Assembly: GCA_047967505.1 (NCBI GenBank)
Contig: CM106540.1
From: Dipteris shenzhenensis
Lineage: Eukaryota; Polypodiophyta; Polypodiopsida; Gleicheniales
Length of the DNA stretch: 64,000 nt
Reading direction: 5' to 3' (one strand)
This document shows, in pieces, positions 21,709 through 30,840 of the stretch. The notes beneath the pieces are model-generated. The model saw only the letters and a list, made by a program, of their open reading frames with translations. It did no database searches and was not told the DNA's origin. The position numbers were made by a program, and so were the translations under genes. Numbering within the stretch: the stretch's first letter is position 1; every line of letters starts with the position of its first letter.

Positions 21709-23234
21709 ATGGGATCACGTCGCTCATCCGACGAGTACGGACAGCCTCACAGGAGGAGAGCTCACGATTTATATGCTCCAGAGGACTTTGATTCCTCTCA
21801 GGCGACTACCCTAAGGACTACCCCTGGTCTGACTCCTCTCGGACCTAGCACTACGACTACCACTGGTCCGTCTCCTCTCGGACCTAGCACTACGACTACC
21901 CCTGGTCCGACTCCTCTTCCACATAGCACTGCAACTACCCCTCGGGGAACTCCTTTGATAGCCGTGCATGGCTTTATCGGGAGTCCTGACGAGTTTGTAG
22001 CGTAGATGAGCGATGAGGAGGCAGCGAGATTCTTCTCTCTGCTCTCTCAGAGGACCTCAGCAATTCCTTCCCTTACACCGACGGGTGGACGTACTGCCCA
22101 GCCATCCCCTCGCGCCCCTTCGACCGCAAGATCATCACCTGCGCATGCCTCTCGTAAGGGAAGGAAGAGTAGGATGGGCGGCTCATGTTGTGCTGACTCG
22201 GGAGATGTAGACGAGTCAACACACTCACACTCCTTTAGGTCTCCACTTGGTCCGAAGACACAGTATCAGTCAGGTCCCTTTCCCTCTCCTACTCCCACTA
22301 CTACTCCTCGCTCCGGAAGCGCTCGTGCAGCTTCCACTCCTTCAGACTCTGCTATCTGCCGGAGAGATAATAGAAGATAAAAAGGGCAAAGCAGTGATGG
22401 CCGCCATGAGGAGGTTGATGAGTCATCACTTCAAGAGCGGCATAAATACCGATTGGCGGTATCAAGATGCCCAAAAGAAGCAGGCGGTGATCGATGAGTT
22501 AAAACAAAGATACCCTAATCCGCCAAATGTGGAGTTTAATGACGATAATATGCGAGAGCGCATGGGTTTGGTCCTGAAGCATCGTAGATCAACCTTGCGT
22601 ACTTCCATCACAAAGGGGTTGGCTAAACCCAGCTGGGCAGACAAAGCTGATTGGAAGTACTTCAAGAAGCAACATAGGGACCATCCCGAAATGTTCGAGG
22701 GTCAGAGGAGGGCTACGAAGAGACGGCTGGACGTCGTAGGTACTTCGCACTTTGGTGCAGGCGGACGGTATGCATTCGAGGCAACCGTGGTAAGTCTACT
22801 TCTTCTCATTTAATGTATTGTTCTATTTGTTTTACTTACATATTACATGCACTTTAGCTAACTCTAACTCTCCTAAATTGGATCCACAGCAAGCTGCGAT
22901 GGGTCGTCTTCCTACAGATGCAGAGACGCGACGCGCATTTCGGATAGGAACAAAGCCGTGGTTCATTGAGCAAGAGGCAATGGGAGCGACAGTCGATTGG
23001 GCTGAGGTGGCTGCTCGCACGGTATAAGTTTACTCCTACTTGTAATCTCACTTTTTAATTTAAGTTCCAATCTAATTTTCGATTTATATGGTTCACTCTT
23101 AGGGTCAAAGCTCAAGCGTCCCATCATCGGAGGCGAGCGATCAACAGGGCCAAGGATCCGGACGCAGGTGGCGAGGACAAGGGAGAAGATGCAGGTGTCG
23201 AGGACCAAGGAACAGGCCAACAAGACGAGGATGA
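21709..23234 (+). pseudogene. CACTA second gene, Ptta/En/Spm type (TNPA-like)
   Basis: Plus strand from MGSRRSSDEYGQPHRRRAHD at 21709. An N-terminal Ser/Thr/Pro-rich part has direct repeats of GPSTTTTTGPSPL/GPTPL type. An in-frame TAG (22003-22005) is followed at once by MSDEEAARFFSLL in the same frame. After a frame change near 22340-22380 (small intron or indel) comes the plant transposase domain: MAAMRRLMSHHFKSGINTDW, MRERMGLVLKHRRSTLRTSI and WKYFKKQHRDHPEMFEGQ, matching the Ptta/En/Spm (PF03004-type) pattern. Introns with good borders follow: 22790-22889 (GTAAGT...CACAG) and 23022-23102 (GTATAA...TTAG). The C-terminal exons encode RRAFRIGTKPWFIEQEAMG and a Gln/Gly/Arg tail. Proteins of this family bind subterminal repeats. 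Confidence 0.82.
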
Positions 23235-23467
23235 TTCGGATTCGGATGAGTAGTAGTGGTAGTAGCATTTTGTATATCCGCTCGTTTGAGCAATTTTGTA
23301 TCGCCCTTTCGAAAGGGTAATTTTGTTACAAACACTGTTGTATATGTCCGACATGTATATGCTTTTGTTACTCATCATTTCACAAGAACAATTTTGTATC
23401 ACCCTGCAAGCAAGGGAAATTTTGTTATAAAAACCTTTCTTTTGTAATTACAAAAAAAAAAAAGGAT

Positions 23468-23514
23468 TAGTGGGGCTAAACAGGGCCAAAAGGAAGCCCT
23501 GTTTAGCCCCACTA
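23468..23514. terminator. Perfect 19-bp hairpin between A and T tracts
   Basis: TAGTGGGGCTAAACAGGGC (23468-23486) is followed after 9 bases by its exact complement (23496-23514). Beyond a 2-bp mismatch the stem continues with AAAAAGG against CCTTTTT, using the poly-A (23450-23463) and poly-T (23518-23529) runs, for a total stem of over 30 bp. It lies about 230 bp after the stop of the TNPA-like gene and just before the right subterminal repeats. A role in transcript ending or as a hairpin RNA is only inference; it may be a nested foldback insertion. Confidence 0.6.
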
Positions 23515-23534
23515 GCCCTTTTTTTTTTACTTTT

Positions 23535-23764
23535 GTTAATCGTCGCTATATAGCGACGTTTACCAGTGTCGCTATATAGCGACGTTTTCATCGTCGCTAT
23601 ATAGCAACGTTTGCCAATGTCGCTATATAGCGACGCTTTATAGCGACGGTCCTTTTCTGATGCTTTTAGCGACACTTATAGCGACATTTGCGCCCGTGAA
23701 AAAAAAAATTTTAATGTAAAAAGCGTCGGTATTTCCATCGGAAAATGGCCTATGCCTTGTAGTG
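23535..23764. repeat. Right subterminal repeats and end of the CACTA element
   Basis: Seven or more GTCGCTATATAGCGAC-type motifs (23541-23650 and nearby), then TGCGCCCGTGAAAAA and the terminal CCTTGTAGTG. Mirrors the left terminus. Confidence 0.8.
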
Positions 23765-23767
23765 TAA

Positions 23768-24015
23768 CAAATGTGCTAGTAGATGTGCTAACATATGTGT
23801 TAATAGATGTTGTGCTAATGGATATGGTATGGTACCACATATGCTAACGGATATGCTAACAGATGTGCTAACATGATTTGTGCTAATAACAATATGCATA
23901 TAGCACCAAATGCTCTAATGGTAGGTGTACACCTACTAACAACACACTTTCACTAATTGACATGCTGATATGCTAACACATATGCTAACACACAAGTGAG
24001 CTAAGATCACAGATG
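23768..24015. repeat. GCTAATA-type minisatellite (right of the CACTA element)
   Basis: Continuation of the array at 12990-13560: repeated ATGTGCTAACATATGTG-like words. Interrupted by the CACTA insertion. Confidence 0.7.
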
Positions 24016-24018
24016 TGC

Positions 24019-25800
24019 TCAAAACACAGGTATGTTGAAATTGAGGTCTATTAGCAACCCTAAACACAGGAGGGTATCATCATACCTAAACACCGCAACC
24101 ATCACCTTCACATCATCATCAATTACATAGTTGTAATTGAAAGTCCTGCATGATGAGCCCATGGTGCAAGTTGTGGCAAAGCACAGAACATGGTAGCTAT
24201 GTTTGCATGGCAAGCATACCAACATCATGGCATTTTCATGCTCAAGGGCCATGCCACAGCCTACACACTAGCCTGAGACTTTCCCTTTACTACACGTCAA
24301 GGGTTAGGATGGGCAACTATAAATTGTGCATGCCCATGCTCTTCAAGTCATGTAGCATATGCAAGGCAAAACATGGTGGCCTCCCAACTCTAACAACTGC
24401 TCTGAGTGCAGGTCAACTACAGCCTACAAACATGATACAACATGGACCAAGTCTTAGAAACATTGAATGAATATATATATTTGCAACTCAAGATGAGACT
24501 AGTGATAGTCAAAGTTTGATGCACATGCCTAGGCATCAAACACTTCATTCTCATCATGTTTAATGTCCAAGCGTGCCAGGGTCTTAGAGAGATCTTCAAT
24601 TGTCAATTGCATCTCAAACATCCTCTTTGTATCTGTGGATTCTGGCTGCAAGGATCACATTTCAATCTCTGCTTCCCCCTTCTCTAATTTGCTTTGACAA
24701 GTGCACTTATAGTTTCCCAACTTCTCTTCCTAACCATTGCATCTATTAATGAAGTGTTTTCCCTCTCCAATTCCTATGCAACAGTTTTAAGTTCAGCATC
24801 CAAGTAATTAATGGGAGAAATAATTTTTTCCTTTGCATGTGGGTGGCCAACAGGCATACGACCCCTGTTTGACTTGCCATGCCTTGTAGACTGTCTCCTT
24901 GATATGGGGGTTTCTTCAGGACGCCCCTTCTCATCTTTTCCATGAATGTCATCTCAAAAATAATATTCCTCATCATCATGGATTGTAGAAGTTCCTTCAT
25001 TATTTTTCTTCCACACTTAATGTTGTGGCTCTCAAAATAGCCACTTTTCTTTAACTCCTCTACGTGCTACTCTACAAAAATTGCCCATGCAAATTTGATT
25101 GAACTACCTTGCTCAATCACAACACGGCTAAACAGCTTTGTGTATGCCCTCACAAAGGTCACTGTGACCTCCATGTTAATAGGGTATTGTTTCTGGTACA
25201 CCTTATTGTGGAAAAGAAGAAAATCCCTATATGCTTCAGGATGAACACTGTTGCACTTAAAATTATACCTGGATAGATCTCTGGAAGTTTTAATTATGCC
25301 CAACTACTCCCTCTCTAACAAATCAGCCTCCTTTAAGTATTTGGGATCAGCTCTCATTAAACTAAGGCCGTATTCAACATGAAAAGCCTCCTTCCTAGGC
25401 ACAACCTCCTTTGCTTTGGATACTCCTGTTTGGGAGCCTTCCATTGCCCTGGACACAGAATGAGACATGTTGAAGGGTATAAATGATGTGGAGAAGAGCC
25501 ATAGAGAAAAAAATAAAAAAGGACACACAAGCAGTGGAAGAGGCTTGCATGTTGACTCTCCTCCTCTTTGGAGGGGCTTCATCTTGTGCTTTCGGGCAAA
25601 CCTCTGGCTCAGTTGCTTCCCTTTCTGACAAGTCCACAAGATCACCTCTATCTTTTCTCTTGGCAGTGTTCTTCCAGCTAGAGGTGGCTCTAGCTTCCCT
25701 CCATTCTATTCTCCCATACGCCTCCTCCTCTCCGTGGAGTTGTGGGGCCCCCATGTCCCCCATTCCTTCCCTTCCCAGCCATGATGATCATCTCGTGCAA
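24019..25800 (-). pseudogene. Unknown gene with Cys/His finger, decayed
   Basis: Minus strand. An N-terminal exon (about 25763-25540; MGDMGAPQLHGEEEAYGRIE, basic DEAPPKRRRVNMQAS) is followed by a likely intron. One frame then runs about 700 bp from 25440 to 24746, interrupted only by two TAG codons (25304-25306 and 25067-25069): AFHVEYGLSLMRADPKYLKE, LSRYNFKCNSVHPEAYRDFL, MEVTVTFVRAYTKLFSRVVI. The downstream piece 24270-24019 has CVGCGMALEHENAMMLVCLP then CKHSYHVLCFATTC, a C-x2-C...C-x2-C-x-H-x2-H pattern like RING-type zinc fingers. I do not recognise the family. The finger resembles in style, not sequence, the one at 37741-37870. It may be the 5' part of the host-like gene pieces at 6320-12978. 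Confidence 0.4.
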
Positions 25801-25845
25801 GCACATCGATCGTTACAAATTTTGCACCACCCTCCTTCTTTCTGA

Positions 25846-27028
25846 GCTTGTTGAGCACTAACTAAGGCTTTCAACTCTGTCATTCAACTTCAATTGTGTG
25901 TAGTCGAGAGCAAGGCCATGCCTTGTTATGATTATTCATAATACTCTCAAACATTATTTTAATAAAAATATCAAATGAATATGAATCATCCTCAAACAAT
26001 GTGCTTTCAACTCATGCTATCTTGTCAATGCTTTAAAAGCACAAAAAGCATAGCGGGTTAACGTGCTTCTCACACGCTTTCACCCCCAAAGGGCATGCTC
26101 GAGTTTGATGCTGTATATTATGAAATGCAATGACCTTTGACATGCTTATGAGCCATATAGCAAGGAATTTCATGGAAAAATAATCAATACAAAATTGTAA
26201 ATAGTGTTTTATTTATTAAAAGATCTTTGCACATGAACAAATTTGACATTTTCAAATTCTTCCATTCTAGGGGGTGCATCTAGATACCAGTATTGTATCA
26301 CATAATGTACTTTTGAATGATTACTTGGTTGCATGTATGTGTAGAATAAAATTTTGATGTTTTTGAATAAATTTTTATATCCAATACTCTTCAAGATGAC
26401 AGAGAAGGAAGTAAAGAAGGAGCCATTCCTTCTAGAGGTTTTGCAAGCGCAAGCGCAAATCAAAGAGACCCCCGAAGCAGGAATGACTGGGTGCATAGGA
26501 GAGAAAAATAAGGAACTGAAAAGCACTTTTAGTTGAATCCATCTCTGAAAAGATAATGGTGGCGGCCTTGGATCTCATTTTACATGGACATCTCGAAGTG
26601 CTCCTTTGACTCAATTTTTATAGATTGTATAGAGTGCAAGATGCAGCCCTCTTGAGGTGTGCCCTCATCCTATTCCATCGCAATATGTAATTGGTGGAAA
26701 GAAACATAGAACTGTACGATTGAGATCCTCAGGGAATGGGGGATGTGTAGCTTGGTCTGTCAATAAAGCCCTTAGCGCTTCTCTAACATCTATAAGTAGT
26801 GATCTTTGTAGAAGCCGAGCTTCACAGGAAGCTTGGTAGGTGCCAACCAAGTCTTGTATGTGTGTAGTTGTATGAGATCCTCTCGAATGATCTGATTAGC
26901 CTCTTGATAATTGAGCGGAATTAAGGGAGCCTAAAGGCTGTACTAAAAAAGGACGTAGTCTGTCTATCGTAAACCATCTGCATGTGCAGGCATACCAACA
27001 TCTTTGATGCTCCTTAGTTGCTAATGCC
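25846..27028. other. No gene recognised
   Basis: Moderately AT-rich. Short frames of 60-105 codons on both strands lack any family motif. A small repeat of CAAGCGCAAGCGCAAAT occurs at 26444-26460. Confidence 0.4.
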
Positions 27029-27358
27029 ATGGATGTGGATAAGGCCATCCATGGTAACCTTTGTTGTCCTCAGGTCGAGGAACCAAAATTCCTTACTAAG
27101 TGGAGGGACCTTGAACTTAATAAAAAACAATATGGTGTGGGACGGACTACTTACTGTGGATCATCGGTGCTAGTAAAAGAACATGGAGCCTCTAGCCAAA
27201 GCCCAATCCACCTCTCATAAATAAAGACTGCAGCTTGGGATGCCATACATGCAGTTGGACTGACCAAAGAATCAAAGAGGAGATTTGATCCATGGATTCT
27301 TGAAATGAGAGTGAAAGCATTGACACTTAAGCCTAACAAGCGCGGCGTACCCCCTGCT
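27029..27358 (+). pseudogene. Coding-like fragment, unknown family
   Basis: A plus-strand frame of 110 codons starting MDVDKAIHGNLCCPQVEEPK, interrupted only by a TAA at 27218-27220. It continues in the same frame with IKTAAWDAIHAVGLTKESKR and RFDPWILEMRVKALTLKPNK before a TAG. The amino-acid composition is normal for a soluble charged protein and differs from the neighbouring random frames. No family is recognised, and no splice sites are convincing. It may be the remnant of a gene or of a transposon-encoded protein. Confidence 0.3.
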
Positions 27359-28060
27359 TAGTCGAGATTGCATTGCTGGTTTGGGTCTGAGAGGATCACT
27401 CCCAGATATGTCTAAGATTAATGATCTCTACCGCTAACCGGGTCAAAGGTGAACTGCTCTCTATGCATGACTACCCTGGATGTGTTAAAGATTATAACCT
27501 TGGTTTTACCAAGATTGATGTCTCACAAAAGGCGTGGAGTGCATCCAGGTGTCGTTCGAGGCCCTCAATGCTTCACATGCAACATACCACTTGTAATGCT
27601 TTAAGGGTCTCGTTCCATATGGTTGGAATGTGTACTGCAACTTCAAGACAAATTTTGTTGAATTCTATTGAGCAATGTTATATGCAAAAAATGCCTCGAA
27701 CCTCAACAAAAATGGCTACACCCAAGCAAACATTGACCCTAGTGTAACCATGATGTATCCCCTAGCCAATGATTTATTGGCCATATAGATTGATGATGTT
27801 CAAAGAAATTCTCAAATAAAAATTTTCCTTATGTTTGTTTGTCCCCAAATATTTCCTGATCACTATACCAACACTCTAGTTATCAGTGTGTAATCATGAT
27901 GTGTGGTTCTATCTATCATTGACCGAGGAGGATCAAAAGAATGGTATAACCTTGATGTATGATTTTTCTTCCCTTGTTAATAATTGTCCTATGATTTCTT
28001 TGCCATGTAGATTGATCACGGTCAATGGTGTTCTTGAATCTTAAATGAAAATTTTCTAAG
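27359..28060. other. No gene recognised
   Basis: AT-rich, no conserved frame. From 27745 onwards the sequence begins to show ACCATGATGTATG-type words that form the tandem array to the right. Confidence 0.35.
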
Positions 28061-28320
28061 AATTTTCCTTCCAAGCGTCTCTCCTCACTATAGGAGCCTC
28101 TAATAATCATGGTTGTCACCATGATGTGTGAATCATTGTTTTTCCACATACAAAATGTCTCTCATCACTATACCAACCTCTAACAATAATGGTGTCACCA
28201 TGATGTGTGATTATTTTTCCACATGCCAAATGTTTCTCCTCACTATACCAACCTCTAATAATCATGGTGTAACCATGGTGTGATTGTTTTTCCACATACC
28301 ATTAAGTTTCCCACAATGTT
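28060..28320. repeat. Three-copy tandem repeat of about 80-85 bp
   Basis: Units read CTCCTCACTATACCAACCTC, TAATAATCATGGTGTAACCA, TGATGTGTGATTGTTTTTCC, ACATACCAAATGTTT with small differences. Degenerate relatives precede it at 27745-27980. No coding function is apparent. Confidence 0.7.
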
Positions 28321-28812
28321 AGGATAGTATAGATTGACCATCCAAAAAATTCTCCGTGTAGGTTTTTTTTCCTAACCTATGAAATATTTGTTGCCTTATC
28401 ATACACACACACTAAGTATATCTCTACATAGTAGAAGGTTGTGAGGGGCTTCCTTTTTTCCTTGATTAGACTTAACCAAAATATTCACAAACTTTACTCA
28501 TGTATCCCTACTTAATGGGTCAAATTTCTTTTTCCATTAAAACTTTAGACATTGTAATTTGAAAAACCTCTTATAGACGTAGAGTTTAGTACATTTCCAA
28601 ATTGAAAATCCTCTTACTTTGTACCACATCCTAATGACCATACTCATTTGCATTGTGGTCATACATTTCCAATCATTGCTCTTTAGCAAGTGTTCAAACT
28701 TAATTCTTCTTTAAGCTACATCCTTACATTGCACCTACACATGAAGCCCCTCCTCTCTTTCTCTCTAATGTTCCCTAGATTACTAAAGTTCGTCCTTATA
28801 ATGATTCACACA
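28321..28812. other. No gene recognised
   Basis: AT-rich DNA without coding signal. Confidence 0.35.
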
Positions 28813-29070
28813 CATTGAACTCCCAGAAGAGCACAATGACCTGGCTCTTGTTTTGGAAGTGATAAAATAAAATTGACTAAATGCCGAGTACGACAAGTCC
28901 TTTCTATAGAATGAAGAAGCTCCAATTGAGTGAGACTTTGAATATATTCACATTGAACTCCCATAAGAGCACAATGAGGGCTCTTGGTTTGGAAGCGATT
29001 AAACAAAATTGATTGAATGCCGAGTATGACGAGTCCTTTCTATAGAATGAAGAGGCTCCACTTGCGCACC
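28813..29070. repeat. Two-copy direct repeat of about 125-145 bp
   Basis: Two copies beginning CATTGAACTCCCA(G/T)AAGAGCACAATGA and ending GTCCTTTCTATAGAATGAAG, at about 28813-28915 and 28956-29055. The unit has no gene; it is a local duplication. Confidence 0.7.
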
Positions 29071-29870
29071 TAAAAAATGGTTCAATACTGAGAGCACATT
29101 GAAGAAATAAACCCCCTTGTATATGAGCACTCATAAATTTAAGGGAATGCCTCTCTCTTATGAAGCAAAAAATAAGGGGGCATGCCAATCTACGCCCTAG
29201 TGAATTAAAATTGCCTTATCATTTACTAAGCCCATATGCAAGCAAAACCACCAACGTATGGTTCCTATAAGTGAATCGGCCCTATAGAGTCTTAGAGGCT
29301 TGTAGTAGTACTAGTTTTTTAGAAGCTCACTATACACCCAAAGTTAATAAGTTGATAAACATGAGGGAAAGGCTCGGGAAAGGTATCATTCATAAGTACA
29401 AAGCATGCGTATGCATTTTGCTAATGCCCGCTCCAATCAATAGTTACCAAAGCATCCAAACCAATATAAGGTCATTTTCCTGTTGTTTTCTCTTTGAAAT
29501 CACTCTACCGTTTCATTCCCTTTTCTTGCTGTCCGCTTTCTTCATCACACCTAGTAACAGGCTCCAAAGCCCAAATAAAGTATTTACTACTTAGCAAACT
29601 AAGCCTAAGTTCTGGAAAACTGTAATTTGCACGTGCTTCTGCGTATATTGCGGGCATGACTGCGCGTGTAGAGCAGACGGAAGGCAGGTAAAGACTTACA
29701 AATGCCATCCGGCGTTCAGATGTAAGCTTGGAAATTAAACGCTATTTTATAAACTCAAACAACATAACATAACGTACATCAAATGTATCTCTAGTCTCTG
29801 ATACTACTATTTACAATCCTGGAGCTTACTATTGCACCCGGGAAATCCCAGCTTTGTTTTAACATCAAAG
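29071..29870. other. Downstream flank of the TSPO-like gene
   Basis: No gene is recognised. This is the 3' side of the minus-strand TSPO-like gene. The plus-strand TTTATA/TATTTTATAAACTC at 29745-29755 could hold its polyadenylation signals, but no canonical AATAAA is clearly placed on the minus strand. Confidence 0.35.
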
Positions 29871-30662
29871 TCATGTCGTCTTAGAAATGTCTCCGCTATC
29901 TGCGTTTAGCCTCCAGTACGCGAAGTTCAAAGCAGTCGTAAACGTCACCCACGCAAGATAGGGATACAGCAAATAGGCCGCCAAAGGACTTACAGATTTA
30001 AAAGCTGCGACACAGGCTACAACAGTAACCCAGAGAGCCACCATATCGAGAAGCGCCAAGCCAATATCCTTCGCCCCGAATAGAAGGGCTGGCCACAACA
30101 GGGCCAACGTCAGTTGAACCAAATACAGTGTGAGGGCGTATGCTTGCAGTTGCCAACCCCCCTCTACCCATATGAGCCAGGACGCAAGCCCCATTAGGAC
30201 ATATAGAACCGTCCATGCAGCTGCAAGCAGCCAGTCTGAAGGATTCCATGCGGGTTTCTTTACGTTCCTGTACCACTGCGTGTCTGGAGTATTGAACAAG
30301 GAATCAATGAGGCCAGCCACCAAAGGGATACCAATAGCGATGGCTAGAGAAATGGCAATGTCATTGCTTCTAGGGGCACAAGCAACGGGCCCTGAAAGTG
30401 TCTCTCTCCTGGAGTACGAGGGCTTTCTGTTAGACCCCTTGGCGACGGGATGGAGGCTCCTCTTCGCCGAGAGACCTTTGAATTGCGGGAGGCGATGTGG
30501 GCAGGCAGCTGGTAGGTGGTGCGAGTGGGTTGTGGATGAGGGAGCGTTGAGAGGCCGTAGACAATTTGTAGGAAGGTGAGCAAAGTGCGAAGGACGTGGG
30601 GGAAGGTCTGGGAAGCGAATGGGAAGAGAGGAAAGAAGCGCAGAATATGCAGAACCAGCCAT
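29871..30662 (-). CDS. TSPO: TspO/MBR family protein (translocator protein, TSPO-like)
   Basis: 263 codons in a single exon. Residues 1-100 are rich in Ser, Pro, His and Arg with few acidic residues (MAGSAYSALLSSLPIRFPDL...), suggesting a plastid or mitochondrial targeting extension, or a regulatory N-terminus as in plant TSPOs. Residues 101-253 form the TspO/MBR domain with five membrane spans: about 102-122, 144-166, 171-191, 197-220 and 227-250. Family signatures are WYRNVKKPAWNPSDW (130-144), SWLIWVEGG (161-169), LTLYLVQLTLALLWPALLFG (177-196) and AYLLYPYLAWVTFTTALNFA (229-248). LNFAYWR (245-251) fits the L-x-Y-x-R cholesterol-recognition (CRAC) pattern. Plant TSPOs bind porphyrins/haem and are stress- and ABA-induced membrane proteins of the secretory system. 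Arabidopsis TSPO is about 196 residues, so the extension here is unusually long. ATG context TTTCATGGCT is good. Confidence 0.93.
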   Translation of the reverse strand: MAGSAYSALLSSLPIRFPDLPPRPSHFAHLPTNCLRPLNAPSSTTHSHHLPAACPHRLPQFKGLSAKRSLHPVAKGSNRKPSYSRRETLSGPVACAPRSNDIAISLAIAIGIPLVAGLIDSLFNTPDTQWYRNVKKPAWNPSDWLLAAAWTVLYVLMGLASWLIWVEGGWQLQAYALTLYLVQLTLALLWPALLFGAKDIGLALLDMVALWVTVVACVAAFKSVSPLAAYLLYPYLAWVTFTTALNFAYWRLNADSGDISKTT

Positions 30663-30796
30663 GAAAGCTTAACACAGAAGGGAGGAAGAGGTGAAAGCAC
30701 AGATTTGTGAAGCGGAGGGTAGCTCAAATCAAACGAGGGATCGTGAAGAAGAAGAAGCCGAGAGCGTCGATGGCAAAGAAGAAAAGTTTCCTGTTT

Positions 30797-30840
30797 ACGT
30801 GTTTAGCCACACCATCATCTGCATGCATTGAGGACGTGTC
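30797..30840. promoter_or_regulatory. ABRE-like and RY motifs upstream of TSPO
   Basis: 135-180 bp upstream of the TSPO ATG lie an ACGTG core (30797-30801), CATGCAT (30822-30828, an RY seed element) and GACGTGTC (30833-30840, fits the ABRE consensus BACGTGKM). Plant TSPO genes are known to respond to abscisic acid and stress, so an ABRE/RY group is consistent with the gene identity. Each motif is short and could occur by chance; the grouping is what gives it weight. Confidence 0.45.

Larger units (their letters stand above)
13564..23764. mobile_element. CACTA (En/Spm) DNA transposon, 10.2 kb
   Basis: The left end reads CACTACTACACACAG and the right end ...GCCTATGCCTTGTAGTG, i.e. CACTACAAGGCATAGG in reverse complement. 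A 3-bp duplication TAA lies on both sides (13561-13563 and 23765-23767). This is the diagnostic end structure and target size of CACTA elements. Copies of a TATATAGCGAC motif cluster next to both ends (13655-13790, 23535-23680), as expected for subterminal transposase-binding repeats, with a third cluster inside (18110-18195). It carries a TNP2-type transposase on the minus strand and a Ptta/En/Spm-type gene on the plus strand, transcribed away from each other. The element is complete in structure but both genes carry stops. Confidence 0.94.

Noticed and set aside
18376-21710. Frames such as Lys/His/Leu/Met repeats and Phe/Pro/Ser repeats
   Set aside because: Products of the GCATAAGC and CCCCTTCTC word array; both strands and several frames are open at once.
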